Positions 46,901 to 58,949 of a DNA stretch of 64,000 nt are shown here, one piece after another (position 1 is the stretch's first letter; each line of letters opens with the position of its first letter). The translations under genes and the position numbers were made by a program. The stretch is from positions 1,426,001 through 1,490,000 of the forward strand of contig JAUFSD010000002.1 in the NCBI GenBank assembly GCA_033030425.1, read 5' to 3'. The notes under the pieces are model-generated. The model made no database searches and was not told the origin of the DNA. It saw only the letters and a list, made by a program, of their open reading frames with translations. This stretch comes from Verpa conica (lineage: Eukaryota; Ascomycota; Pezizomycetes; Pezizales; Morchellaceae).

Positions 46901-48022
46901 GGGCGTCGGCTGACAAAAAGGTAGCATGCCGTGAGCGAACTGGTGGAATTACACCATGAATTAATCCAAGCACAGCTTCGGTTGGCAGAAGCACAATCAG
47001 ATCTAGATATATTGGAGACAAGGATTGCAGAAACTATGAATAGACTAGAGAATAAGAAATCTCAAGTTGCTGAGCGTAAGTTTTATTATCTATACTTTGC
47101 CTTCTTTGCTAACTTTAGGTAAAGTTGAGAAAGTTTCCAAGGCTGCGCATGCAGAGGCCAAGGGCATGAAGACTCAGTGCAGGAGAATCTTTGAAGGCTT
47201 TTCGAATGCCGAGAAGGAACTCATAGTCAGCTTCCCTGAAGACAAGAGCATCGAAGATATCGACAATGACATTGAGGTGGAACAAGCTAGGCTTGAGCTT
47301 CTGCACGAAGGAAATCCGAACGCTATCAAGCAGTATGAGGATCGCCAGAACAAGATCGAGACACTGACCATAAAGATCGCTGCAACAGAGAGAAAGCTAC
47401 AGAATTTGCAGAGTGGGATTCAGGAGCTGAGGGACGCATGGGAACCAGAAATTGATCGATTAATCGCCAAGATTAGTTCGGCATTTACAAGAAGTTTTGA
47501 GAAGATTGGGTGTGCTGGGGAGGTGAAGGTACATAAAGACGAGGACTTTGATAAATGGGCGGTTCAGATTCTTGTCAAGTTCAGAGAGAAAGAAAAACTT
47601 CAGATTCTGACCAACCAGCGGCAATCTGGGGGGGAGAGAGCTGTCTCGACTGTGTTTTACCTCATGGCCTTGCAATCCCTTGCGAGATCCCCATTTCGTG
47701 TAGTTGACGAGATTAACCAAGGGATGGATCCTCGAAATGAGAGGCTTGTACACCACCGAATGGTTAATATTGCATGCCAGGAACACACATCGCAGTAAGT
47801 TCCTATCTACACCTAGAAGCGGAAAAAGTTACTGACGAGTATCTACTTGTAAATAGATATTTTCTGATTACGCCTAAGCTCCTGCCAGATCTGATGTACC
47901 ACCCACGTATGAAGATCCACTGTATCAACTCTGGTGATTGGATTGAGGAGAAATTCATTCTTGACCATAGGAGCTACCTGAGAATTGGCAGCGCCCTAAA
48001 AGCAAAGGGTATGGTGTTTTAG
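43921..48022 (+). CDS. SMC5: SMC5, structural maintenance of chromosomes protein
   Basis: Ten exons, all in phase: 43921-44427, 44497-44653, 44728-45482, 45559-45680, 45739-46120, 46174-46272, 46350-46868, 46925-47075, 47119-47794 and 47857-48022, giving 1177 residues. The N-terminal tail is very acidic. Walker A is GPNGTGKST at 147-155, followed by [15 protein letters not shown], characteristic of Smc5. Long coiled coils flank a hinge ([20 protein letters not shown]). The C-terminal ATPase head has the signature [17 protein letters not shown] and Walker [13 protein letters not shown]. Smc5 pairs with Smc6 in recombination and DNA-repair control. Intron 4 uses an unusual GTTCGT donor. The exon 1 boundary was chosen at GTGAGT because it preserves the usual spacing before LGRA. 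Confidence 0.95.
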
Positions 48023-49481
48023 AGTATTTGGGCACTAAATATCGGTACTATTGTTTGGTTTCGGGCGGATTTTTTTGTTATTCCTGGCGTACCATAGCGT
48101 ACTGCTTCTACTATATCTGGCAATGTTATGTTTTGGGCGCTTGGGTTTGCAATTTTCTTGGAATGACCTATAGTGCTTTTTAATGAGATTAGAGCAAGTA
48201 AAATGACTTAGGTAGTTGCCATGGCTTTTTTTTAAAAAAAAGTCTATGGTCTATTGGTTAATTCTAGGTGTATTTACTAAAGAAAGAGGTGTGTATTTAA
48301 ATAGTATATACCCTGAAGTCTATTCGACGTTTCTATCCTCTACTTAAAGCTACAGGAGGAGGGGTGTCTGGACTATGACGTAAAAATCCCACATACAGAC
48401 GTACCTGCTAGCTACTATATCCTGTCTACAGATTTTGCTGCTACATTTGCTGCTATGTATCCAATCCCATCGTGTCTTCAACACTTCTCTCGCAAGACAG
48501 GGGCAATACCACGTATCTCTCGCCATAAATTAACATACTAATTACCGCTCACACGCTCTTCTTGGACTTTTATACCTTTAAGTTTGTAAGATATGTAAAA
48601 CTCTCGGAGGCTATGATAAGCGAGTGATATTATGTGATGTGAGCACTACTCGATAATAGATATTATCTGTCCTTAAGTCATAAAGGTAACAAATCTACTA
48701 ATAAAAGCAAAACTTATCTACTACATGTAACCATGGTGTGCTTCAGAGGGGGCTTATCTTACATTATGCTACAGGAAGTTAGTATTAATGTGATCTTGAT
48801 AGGTTAGAGCCTACTGGTAGAGAAAGACTACCCTTTTTTCGTGCCTAGGCCATGATTTGTGCGTACCATAACAAGTATGGTACTTTTTGTGTTTTGGTCA
48901 GAGAGGGCTAGTGTGAAACTTCAAAAGTTTTCCTATGCCTGCCAAGTCTAGGAGGATCTTCATATGAATCCCCGGGGTAGATTATCCGTCATATGAAACC
49001 ACCATGGACCCGTTTGTCTGAGTACATAGAACCAGGGCCTCGGAAGAGGTCTCATGTTTGGTGAGATTAGTCTTGGAAGTATCATCACTCGAGACTGATC
49101 TAAATATTAAGTTCGTTGAGACCGATTTTGACTGAGGAAGGGCTTGGGTGTGATCTGTTTCTTGAACTACGTAAGTTTTCCGTTCTGAGTATACTTTGCA
49201 AATATATCGTCTTGGCCAAGTAAGAAGACTTATTTAGCACACTGGGTAGCACAAAGAATCGGTCAAGAACAAGCTCGTGTAAAAGATATGATTTTTTTTT
49301 TGAAAATAAAGCAATAAAAACCCTTAGACTTCGACTCCCCCTGGCCTATCTCGACAAAAAAGAAAAAGAAAACCCCATAGAATACTAGAAACTAGAAACA
49401 GAGAACAGGAAATTTAGCCCGAGCGAGCGAGAGTGGTTCAGAATATATGTACCCATTAGGATAAGGCATTCTATCACTGCT
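48023..49481. other. Spacer between convergent genes, 1.5 kb
   Basis: AT-rich. It contains a T8-A8 palindrome near 48226-48241. No supported gene. Confidence 0.4.
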
Positions 49482-50339
49482 CTAGGGTCTATCCTCGCTC
49501 AAAAGCCTCTCGCCCTCCTCACTAGCCCCTTCCTCGCCGACAGCACCTCTTCTCAAAGGCGTCTCATCTAAGCCCTCACCCATAGCAACAACCTGTTCCC
49601 AGTGCCTCACCTCTCTATCTTCTTGTGCGAGAGAACAGCACGCACAGAAGAAATGTCTCCACACATCATCCATGAACCCTCCAGCAGACTCTAGTGTCTC
49701 AAACACCTTGACTTGCGGGGAATCATCCTGGAAATCATTCCCAGGAAGCCTGATCCCTTGTCCAGTTGGTGTAGGGGAAGACGCCACAGCACCAATAGGA
49801 AGGCTATGATCGATGGCAAGGCGATTTCGGATGTCACCACGCTGAAGGAAACCGAATATGAATTCGGCACCGGGGATGGCGGAAGCAACAAGACAGTAGC
49901 CGATACAAGGTGCAGAGAAGACGGGAGCCGGGGTGTTGGGGGAGTGGAGACGGTGACGGGTCTGGGCGTAGGAGACGCAGGGGCAGAACATTGCTTTAGC
50001 GGCTATGGTTATTTTAACTTAGTTAGTATTATGAAGAGAGCAGGTAGCAGGTAGCAGGGAGCAGGGAGCTGGGAGCTGGAAGTTGGGATGTAGTGGGATA
50101 GACTTACTCGCGCCAGGGTCACGAAGGCAGTCAAAAAAGCCGTAGTTCCAGCCCTTCCTGCGAGGCTGGTAAGGCTCACGACGAGAAGCTGAATAGGCCA
50201 TCGTCGGGCGAGGGAGATCAGTAAAGACGTTGCCGTCACCATACGCGGTCGCCGAGGAGGTCGCGGTGGCGTCAGAGTAGGAAGGAGGGTCAGAGACCAT
50301 GGAGTCGACCTTAGTATCGCGAGCTTTCAGGTCGGACAT
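49482..50339 (-). CDS. PLAC8-family cysteine-rich protein
   Basis: Two exons (50339-50108 and 50002-49482) with a 105 bp intron give 250 residues. The PLAC8 hallmarks are FDCLRDPGAT, MFCPCVSYAQTRHRL, QRGDIRNRLAI and HFFCACCSLAQEDREV near residues 60-200. The N-terminus is Ser/Thr-rich and the C-terminus acidic. Fungal PLAC8 proteins are membrane-associated and of poorly known function; metal resistance and cell-size roles are known from plant relatives. I chose ATG 50339 since the longer open frame upstream starts at TTG and is not PLAC8-like. Confidence 0.9.
50037..50085 (-). repeat. Short tandem 7 bp-type repeat in the PLAC8 intron
   Basis: Variants of GAGCAGG / TAGCAGG / GAGCTGG repeat about seven times within the intron, which is longer than all others in this window. 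Confidence 0.7.
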
Positions 50340-51009
50340 TTTGAAGCTTATGAGATGGGAGCTCTTTTTTTTCTTTGTAGGAACTAAGATGATAGAACGA
50401 GAGATAGGTACAGTATTTGAGATCTCAGGAGATGGTTGAAGGTGGGATAGGTAAATAATAGACGCCCGGCAGTGCTGGCTGAGGCTATGCTCCAACGGAA
50501 CACGTTTGACCCGGTCCGCCAAGAGGTCTAAATGCGGCCTTCACGGAACATCACTCGGCAGAGCTTCTCATAGACATTGGTCGTGGCCGTGGCATTAATC
50601 GTGAGATCAAATAAAAAGCCCATGAACTTCAGTGCGAGGAGGATGGAATGCACCATAACGAATAGGGGTTTCTTGAGCTCCCTCCCAAGTCTCACGTAAC
50701 GTAACTCACCAGCAATACCCTACGAACTAGACCTCATCACAACCCCTTCTCACTTAACCCCGCCATCACTTGCACCAAAGACCTCTGACCATCATTCATC
50801 ATTACTAGCCATCCTCTGGAATAGGGGGATATAGACCTCGGGCTTTGTTCGCTGGACATCAAAGGGTCTCCAGAGATCAGGGATTATCCTAATCTCGGCA
50901 GGGCAGGCATAGGCTCGTGCTGGGAGCTAAGAATCGTAATTACTAGTGTTATATGGCCTGATATCTACGCGAGGTAGGGCTCCCAGAGCTTATTTCACCG
51001 AGAAAGGTT
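50340..51009. other. PLAC8 upstream region
   Basis: 670 bp containing the PLAC8 promoter and 5' leader. No gene is supported. Confidence 0.4.
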
Positions 51010-51510
51010 TTGTTGGTGCTGCTATTTGACTGGAAAGTGCAACAGTATCAAAGTGTAGTCGGGGTATTTGAGGAAGCCGATGCTGCTTGCGATGCACTCT
51101 TGGAAATCGTCATTATACTCCGAGAGTTGGTCCCAGTGGAGGTTTTGAGAGAGTTTCTGGGGGCTAGGGGCCGGAGGATGCAGGGCACATCGAATCTCAT
51201 CAAAAGTGAAAGCTCATCTAAAGGCACTGGGAAACTGCCAGGTCCAAAAATCCAGCTGATCCAAGATGACATCACCCTAGAATTTTTCTACGCGATAAAT
51301 AAAATAGAGGTCGCTGTTGGAAATCCCACATACAGAATGCTCTAGAAAAATTATTTCCTGATAGACTACCCATGAGACCTGCAAGAAACTTCAATATTAT
51401 TAAGTCCCTTGCTATCTCCTTAAAACCAGAGATCGAATCAATACAGAAGCAGGCAATCTTTGGAGGGATTCTTGTTAGGGTATTTAAATGAGATTGGGTG
51501 GCATTTTAGA
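51010..51510 (+). pseudogene. Probable decayed gene fragment, unknown
   Basis: A plus-strand frame reads FEEADAACDALLEIVIILRE... ITLEFFYAINKIEVAVGNPTYRML and stops at 51345. A one-base shift continues as EKLFPDRLPMRPARNFNIIK and LAISLKPEIESIQKQAIF until TGA near 51490. The two pieces read like one helical protein broken by a frameshift, or joined across a tiny intron. The frame starts at TTG, with no good ATG at the front. I do not recognise the family. Confidence 0.35.
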
Positions 51511-52922
51511 GGAGTTGTGATCCGATGACGAAATTTGGGGGGAATATCGATAGTTTTAGTGATAATATCATGCAATAGAGGGAGCGGAGGGAAGAAAAGA
51601 CGATGTGTAACAATTCTCCTAAAGCAAATATTTTGATTAGCAAAAAGGAATTTAATTTTCGGCAATCACTTGGCTAGGAGGCTGGTGCTCAGCTCACCAT
51701 TGGCAAGGATTCTAGTGAGTAAGACATGGTTGTGAACCTTATCGCTATCACTGCTAGAAGGGGAGAGGGTGGTCTTCGTATGTAGGATTAAAACGTTTAC
51801 TGATCATATATTAGTTTGGGTAAAAACCACCATCCAACTCTGTCATTTTACTACCAATCTCTGGGAGTGTTAAGCGCTACCGTGAATCTGGGCCTGAAAC
51901 TGAAGACTTCGGCAATGATAAATTAGTCGGGCTAAAGCATGATACTTTTGGTAAAGATAAAAAGCCCGTACCCAATGGAAGTATAGGGAGGATTAGGCTA
52001 TGAAGGAGCTTATAATGGGTGTTTATGTAGCTGAAACATTGAGGAACAGAAGGGAGACCGGAGGTGAGATGAAGGGCGAGGCGAAAATTAGGGGTGGAGG
52101 TGAAGGTGGTGCCTATGGGGGAGGAGTTGAATTAAGAATTAGGGAAGAAATAGGGTAGACGAAAGGTGGACGAAAGGCGGACGAAGAGTTAGAGGAAGGA
52201 TAAGTGTAGAAAAAGTCCAAAAGTCCTATAGATAAGTAAAATTTTTGGGTCTATTTATCCGTTTAGTAATTTTTGTAAGTTGATTTATGGGCCGATTCCT
52301 GCATTAAGAATCATTGATTATCACTCGGCACATTTGTGTTTCAACTCTGCTAGTGTTAGAGCCAGTATTACCGGATTAAGTTGAGAATTGGTAATAAGAA
52401 TATTCCTCTAGAAGACATATTATTCTTAGTATTGTAAAGAATTGAATTTTTACCACCGTTACACCATATTTTAACCCCCACATAAACCTGGTGTGGATTT
52501 GTTCTACGGGCTAATTCTTGCCGAAAAAACAGCCCTTAAAATATACAACTTCTGATACTGGGCGCAGTTACTACTTTATATGAGAAACTAAGATGTACTA
52601 TGCATCGGCCCGGCCTCCTAATCGCATCGGACCTGTTTATCTCCTAGGCGCCGAGAAATAGAAATCGCTCTTGGTACACAAAAGCCTTATCTGCAGGGAA
52701 TTTGGGTGGGAATAGAAATAGTGGTCTGTGAACTGCAGATAGGGATTTGAATCTGGAGAAAACCTCGTTTATTCGGTCAAAGTAGTTTAGTTATGCCTTA
52801 TGATTGGTATGTAGACGGATTTCGTTCCCGACTATAAGAGCTCTCTCTTTTCCGTTAGTCCTACTATCTCCCCACCCCTTAGCGTTTCTTAGAGAGATAA
52901 TTTTGAGCTTCAGCTACAAGCC
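51511..52922. other. Region upstream of pectate lyase
   Basis: 1.4 kb with no supported gene. A purine-rich patch at 52050-52205 contains imperfect repeats of GGACGAA. A TATAAG at 52833-52838 lies about 85 bp before the pectate lyase start and is a plausible TATA box. Confidence 0.4.
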
Positions 52923-54091
52923 ATGAGAACTTCAGTGAAAATTTTCAGTACAATTATAGTGGCATTCGCATCGGTTCAGCATGCGTTTGCAGCTAATTAC
53001 CACGACGTGTGTACATTAGGATACTGCACTTTCAATGGCGGGTAATACAAAAGTCCTTCATGTGCTTTTATTATTGGTGTTTTTATAAGCTCACAAGTAT
53101 ACAATTACTGTAGAACGAGTGGAGGAAGCGGTGGTGTGATAACCCCAGTATCAACTTTAGCTGGACTTAGGGCAGCTGTTGAGGATGATGTTACTAAGAT
53201 TGTGGTTATCACCGGTATAATCATTGGGAATGAGGCTGTATTAATTGGATCCAATAAATCAATTCTCGGAGCTACGGGAGGCGCAAGTAAGTATCAATCT
53301 ACTATTTCCTTTTCGTGAATTGGGGCCTTTGCTGACTGTTGTAAAAATAGCTTTGGTCGGTGTTGGCCTGAAAGTTCTCGAGAAGAGCAACGTTATCATT
53401 AGGAATCTTAGAATACAGAAGTGTCTAGCGCCTTTAGACGGAATTGGTATTCAGAGTTCGACTAATGTCTGGGTTGACCATGTCGAGCTTTCGGCAGACA
53501 TGGACCATGACATTGTACCGTATTCCCAACAACTTTACACAAGTTGAATAAAAGCTAATAGTTATAGGATTATTACGATGGGCTCCTCGATATAACTCAT
53601 GCTGCAGACTATATCACCATCTCGAATGTGAATTTCCACGATAACTGGAAGGGCTCCCTTATTGGCAATAGTGACAGTAATTCTGCCGAAGACACGGGCC
53701 ACCTAAAGGTGACCTATTACCGGTGCCATTTTAATAATATCAATTCACGCTGTCCGACTGTACGTTTTGGAACAGGTGTGTTTCCTATATCCGCGAAATT
53801 TGAGCTGTGTTACTGACTCTCATATTTCTAGTTCACATAATCAACGGTTGGTACCAAAATATGGGAAGTCCTGTTGTCGCTAGAGTAGGCAGCGTGGTGC
53901 GCATAGATAACTCGGTCTTTGAGGATAACTTTTTATATACATGTGGTCAGTATGGAGGGAAAATATACATAGATGGGACTGTTTGTGGAGTTCCTCTACC
54001 TATTGTCCCATATGTTTACTCACCTACTAGTGTAGCGAGTGTTCCTTTTAATGTAGCGGCCAATGAAGGTCCTATTCTTGTCTGGGAATAA
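52923..54091 (+). CDS. Secreted pectate lyase (polysaccharide lyase family 1)
   Basis: Five exons: 52923-53041, 53114-53286, 53351-53514, 53568-53775 and 53832-54091, all in phase, giving 307 residues. A signal peptide is present (VKIFSTIIVAFASVQHAFA). PL1 motifs are VWVDHVELSADMDHD and DYYDGLLDITHAADYITIS with the calcium-site acids, then FHDNWKGSLIGNSDS and NSRCPTVRFGT, which holds the catalytic Arg. It cleaves pectin by beta-elimination outside the cell. In the last segment the usual NTRMGAQ block is replaced by NMGSPVVARVGS, so that part has diverged. Intron boundaries are confident because each junction restores PL1 sequence. Confidence 0.92.
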
Positions 54092-55490
54092 CTTATGGAA
54101 GAGCTTATGTAGAGTTATAGGCGGTAAATTGGAACTGTGCGTTTTATGTTAAGATGATTTTTGTTCTGTAAACGAGTTAGTAAGGTCAAAGAGGTTATGT
54201 AAAGACTTGGTTAAAATTTCAGATCTATATTCATGTTGTAAAATCAACCATCTTGTTCCTCCTACCATATATAAAGATTTCACAGTGCTAGTGGGGTAAA
54301 TATATGATTTATATGATAAATTATAAATGAGATAATTTTGAAAAGGAGATTTAGTGCAGCTTTATTACTCACAGGCTAATTAATAATTATGTAGTATGAT
54401 TTTAATCCTGCCTTAGTAGAAAGACTGACTGACTAGGAGCCATGTTGCGTGACTGTGTCAGCATATCTCTAATAAGTATATAGAGATAACTTGCATATGC
54501 ACTGTGTACTTAAAGTGATTTGATTGGTTGTTTTCGGTAATTTTTTGTTTCATTTGTATGTTCTGTTTCATCATGGAAACAGGTTTTATTCTGGGTCCTC
54601 TGACTTCATTCCCAGGCCCCAATGACGTATTATCTCTAGGCTTAAGCAAGCAGTATATAAGCCCACAGCCTACCTCTACATCTACCTCTACCTAGCATCA
54701 GGCTCTAACTCTAGTGAAGGCTAACCTATACACTTTTACAGGTAGATACCAATTGTACTAATTATATACAGAAGGAGGGCAGGAGGGTACTAGTGAAGTG
54801 GGGGTTACTAAGTGCTCGGCCCGACTGGCGAGTACATAAGCGCTAGAGAGTGGGAGAGGGATAGAGGGGTAGAGGGGGGGTGAAAGAGGAGAGGGAGCGA
54901 GAGCAGAGAGAGGAGGAGGAGGGAGGGGACAGGATTTACTCCATACTAGAATATATAGATATGAATCCTATTTTTAATAACAGCAGGAGGGTCTCGAGCA
55001 TCCGGCCTTCGGCCGGATATCCACTTGTATTATTATATAGAGCTTTCGATACATGTAGTCTCAACTTCAAAACCGGTCAAAGTCGAATTTTGACACACTT
55101 GCACTTTCATAAGGATATATGCATGCGCTATAAAACAAGCCCTGGATAAGAATATTAAGTCTTATTCCCAAGCATACTCTTACAGTATAAGTCTAGCTAC
55201 GTCTATGGCCTCAACTTTATCTTGGGACTTTCTGGTGCGGTTTAATAATGGAAAATTACGAGTGATTATATATGAAATAAGCTTGACTAAGACATTTTCT
55301 TTCTCAGGAAATTCATGTAAAGTTTTGATTCGGTCAAAATTGGTTTTTTGAATATATAAAGAGGTATTATGAGGTTTTAAAAAGGGTATTGATATATATA
55401 TCAGGATTGTATTAGTCCCTCGTCACGTGTGTCTGAGATTAACTAAATCAACCTCAAGAGCGTTCAACACCAGCACCTAAATCACCCAAT
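54092..55490. other. Intergenic region with a perfect hairpin
   Basis: 1.4 kb, AT-rich. It has CTACCT repeats near 54669-54695, a purine-rich stretch at 54870-54935, and a perfect hairpin ATCCGGCC-TTC-GGCCGGAT at 55000-55018. No gene is supported. Confidence 0.4.
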
Positions 55491-57134
55491 ATGGAGGAAA
55501 CTAGGGATATCAACACAGCCTCCATCCTACCAAAATTGTTTTGCTATGAAAATAATGAGAACGAAGAGTTGAGCTGGATTCCGGCCCTCGAGAAGTCATC
55601 CTCTTTTCAGTCTCAGGTCTTTCTGGAGGCTATGCAAGAGATGATCTTAAACCCGAATTATAACACCTCTTGGATTTTGCGAGCAGACATCTTACTTGAC
55701 AGTTATTCCTCTGAGGAAAAAACGGCCGGAAAGTCTGCTCCTTATTCTTTCGATGAAGGGGGGAGGTCTCATGTCCTAGCACGGGACATAGAGATGCGGG
55801 GTTTTTTGCCTACTCGGACGATAGTACGGAAGTTTGTTCCTCGAAATCCTCAGCGCGATAAAGCTACAAATCAGACTTGTTTATTCTTCCAGGGGAATAC
55901 AGAAGAAAAATCTTCTGCAAAGACAAGAGCTCTTGTTGTGTATCTTGCACATGCATCATCTGTGGAGGAACTGCCATACTACCTCCCAGCTGCTAAGGCT
56001 ATAGCATTCCTATACGAAGAGAGCTTTCTCAATAGATTAGAAAGTTCAGGAAAAATTTCGATACATTATCTTCTTTTTCCAACTTCAGCTCATGAGGTGC
56101 CAACATTGACAACACGCCTTGAAAGAACAGCCCTTCGGCTTATGGAACGGATCATCAAAGTCGGGAATGGAAACATCCGAGGCTATGAGAAGAGAGTCTA
56201 TCATGACCTTATAGTTCCGAAAGAGCGATCTCAAGATACGTACCTAAAACTACGGGCTCGGCATGCGAAACGGTTAATGGACGCATGGGTCGAAAAGACA
56301 GACCCTAAGAAACATGTCTTTGAGGATATTCTAATTGCGGCTTTCCTGATCGAGCTTTGGGATGATATGTACGACAAGACGAATTTTCCAGGATTTGTGG
56401 ATATTGGGTGTGGGAATGGGGTGTTGGTTGATATTTTGTTGAGGGAGGGGTATAAGGGGTATGGGTTTGATGCGAGGGAGAGAATGACGTGGGCAATATT
56501 TGATAAGGAGACACAAGAACGCCTATCGGAGAAGGTTCTGATTCCATGGATGTTGGAAGATGAGATGAAAAAAGCCGGATGTCTTTTAGAATCAGGAAAT
56601 ATTAGGGAAGTAAAGGCTTTTGTAGAAGAGGATCCTCAATCGGAGGGGGGGATTAGGCCAGGAATTCACGATGGGAGGTTCCACGAGAAGACATTTATCA
56701 TCTCCAACCATGCCGATGAATTAACTGGCTGGACACCATTACTTGCTAAAGCATCAAATTCATCATTTTTAATTATTCCCTGCTGCTCCCATGATCTTTC
56801 AGGAAATAAGCACAGGCACAAATCCACAATGACCAAGACTATCACCGACAGCAACGTTGTAAAAGTCGATAAAACCACAAGGATTGGGACTGTCAGCAGT
56901 GAATACGCGTCCCTTGTAGAATGGACTGCATCTATCGCAGAGGATGTCGGTTATACGGTTGAAAGGGAGGTTATGAGGATTCCTAGTACCAGAAATATTG
57001 GCCTTATTGGAAGGAGGTGTGGGGATGGGCAACTGAGTTTGGATGAAGTCCTGGCACGAGAGGGTGGAGGTGTTGGATGGGCAGATAAAGCGTTTGCATT
57101 AAAGAGGATGCAGTTAAGTAAGGGTTATGGTTAG
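55491..57134 (+). CDS. TRM44: tRNA(Ser) Um44 2'-O-methyltransferase (Trm44)
   Basis: A single exon of 547 residues starting at ATG 55491. The SAM-binding motif VDIGCGNGVLVDILLREGY (about residues 304-322) and the following GYGFDARER are characteristic of Trm44. So is the later segment ISNHADELTGWTPLLA with FLIIPCCSHD. The protein methylates the ribose of U44 in serine tRNAs, using S-adenosylmethionine, in the cytoplasm. Upstream helices (KLRARHAKRLMDAWVEKTDP) match the family. Length is close to that of yeast Trm44 (567 aa). No introns. Confidence 0.92.
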   Translation: MEETRDINTASILPKLFCYENNENEELSWIPALEKSSSFQSQVFLEAMQEMILNPNYNTSWILRADILLDSYSSEEKTAGKSAPYSFDEGGRSHVLARDIEMRGFLPTRTIVRKFVPRNPQRDKATNQTCLFFQGNTEEKSSAKTRALVVYLAHASSVEELPYYLPAAKAIAFLYEESFLNRLESSGKISIHYLLFPTSAHEVPTLTTRLERTALRLMERIIKVGNGNIRGYEKRVYHDLIVPKERSQDTYLKLRARHAKRLMDAWVEKTDPKKHVFEDILIAAFLIELWDDMYDKTNFPGFVDIGCGNGVLVDILLREGYKGYGFDARERMTWAIFDKETQERLSEKVLIPWMLEDEMKKAGCLLESGNIREVKAFVEEDPQSEGGIRPGIHDGRFHEKTFIISNHADELTGWTPLLAKASNSSFLIIPCCSHDLSGNKHRHKSTMTKTITDSNVVKVDKTTRIGTVSSEYASLVEWTASIAEDVGYTVEREVMRIPSTRNIGLIGRRCGDGQLSLDEVLAREGGGVGWADKAFALKRMQLSKGYG

Positions 57135-58949
57135 TAGCTTACATTCTTCATACCCTATAAGATAAAGGCATGTGATCGTGTAAGCTTGGTATACCAAAGA
57201 ATAGTAACCCTTTTCTTGCCAAACGACACATTGGCATTACTTGATCAGTGAGCTGAATTAAGGCAGGTACAAAATCTCGGTCACCCTTATGTATGCAATT
57301 ATTTATGGGCAAAGCTCCACGGGAAATTGAGGCAGCACGGCTGTATAGGATCTTAGAATAGGGAACTATGGATAGAGGGGGATATATTGTTTTCATTATA
57401 GGAGATTAATATCGTCCATGCCAGACTTTCTGGTTATTAAAATTTTGGATAAGAGATTATCTTAATGGAGTATTTTCATTTGATAGAGCTGACATGCTTA
57501 TGTGGGTGAGCATGAGCATGGTTTAGAGCTTTGTATTCTTCTTACATCTTCTTTTGCATTCTGTAATCCTCTCATCTCGACATCCATCTATAAACCAGGG
57601 TATCGTTACTGGAATGTGATTTTGTTTAGGCATTTGGCTTATGGATTAACTGGTTAATTTGAATACTGGTTGGCGTATTGATTGGTTATATACTCCTAGA
57701 TAGATGAATTTCGTGTGGGTGCCTAGTGGGGGTAATTTCTATTCTATTCTATGAAATTTAGGGTATGATTACTGACTATAAACTAACTTCGGCCTCTGGC
57801 CGAAAATGAATGGGGCGGTGGAAATAATATTCTGCTTCTTAGTCATAGTGCTATTAGCTACCAAGTCCCTACCCACTAGTAGGTATATTAGCTATCGGCT
57901 TCTACAGAATATCTATGGAAATAGTCGTATTAGTTGTCGGCTGTAGGTTCCTTTTAGAAGTTATGTCATTAAGTTTCTGAGGGCTAATAAAGTCAGTGGC
58001 ACTGAAGATCTGAGAATATGATACCAGTCACTAAAAAAAACGCCTAGCTGTGAAATATAAATCACGGAAGCTAGCACATGGTATTAACTTAACGAAAAAA
58101 ACTGTGATATCTACAGCCCCGACACTGGGGATTTTGATCTGGTGTAGGGACTGGTATTCATCTAGAGTTTGTTATCCATATCATCTTAGGTCTAGATTCC
58201 TAGGCACTATAGGCTTAAAGTGTTTAGTATTAATCATAAACCGACTGCCCCTATCTAGCGCATGGAAATCCATGCTATCCTAGAGCTATATCTGTTCTAT
58301 AATATACTAGTCCGCGGGGTTTAGATATTGATTAGCCGGTATTTTCTTCTAAAATCTTTATTTCTTTAAGTGTTACGGCTTTAAGACAAGTAACCATTAG
58401 GGGAAGTTCTGTTACATTTACTGTGGCCAGATTTTTAAATCCGTCTATGAGGAGGTGAGAATTAAAAGTATGGAACCTTAGGCACGCATACCAAGATTAT
58501 GCTAAGTCCGTTACTAGTGCATTCTCCGGTGCGGGAAGACCCTCTCCGTAAATCCGGGAAGCGCAAGAAGCGAGCTAAGACCATATCTTATCAGATCAAT
58601 GGCATCAATAGCACACCCCAAATAGTAAGTCCGTAAAGTCCGTGTCTAAGCCTTTTTTGTCTTAGACCGCTTTAGAGTGCTTTAGAACACACCAGGAGTG
58701 GGCCCGCCCTCGGCGAAGATATGCAAACTCCAGAACACAATGGTGGGGCGGAACTTCAAGCAAGAAAGCTTTAGAAGCCATAGTTAGTGGAAGATATGGA
58801 GAGGAGGGAAAAGTATAAGAAACCTAGATCCTCCTTCTAAATTTACTTTAATTCATCCTTATCCTCATCAACCCTATTCACAGCAGTTACAGACTTGCAA
58901 TCTTCTTTTCTAAGCTATAAAACCCCTACCAAATAGTTCAAAAGTCAAA
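57135..58949. other. Intergenic region between TRM44 and the aldo-keto reductase
   Basis: 1.8 kb, AT-rich. Contains a perfect hairpin TTCGGCC-TCT-GGCCGAA at 57788-57804. No gene is supported. Confidence 0.4.
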
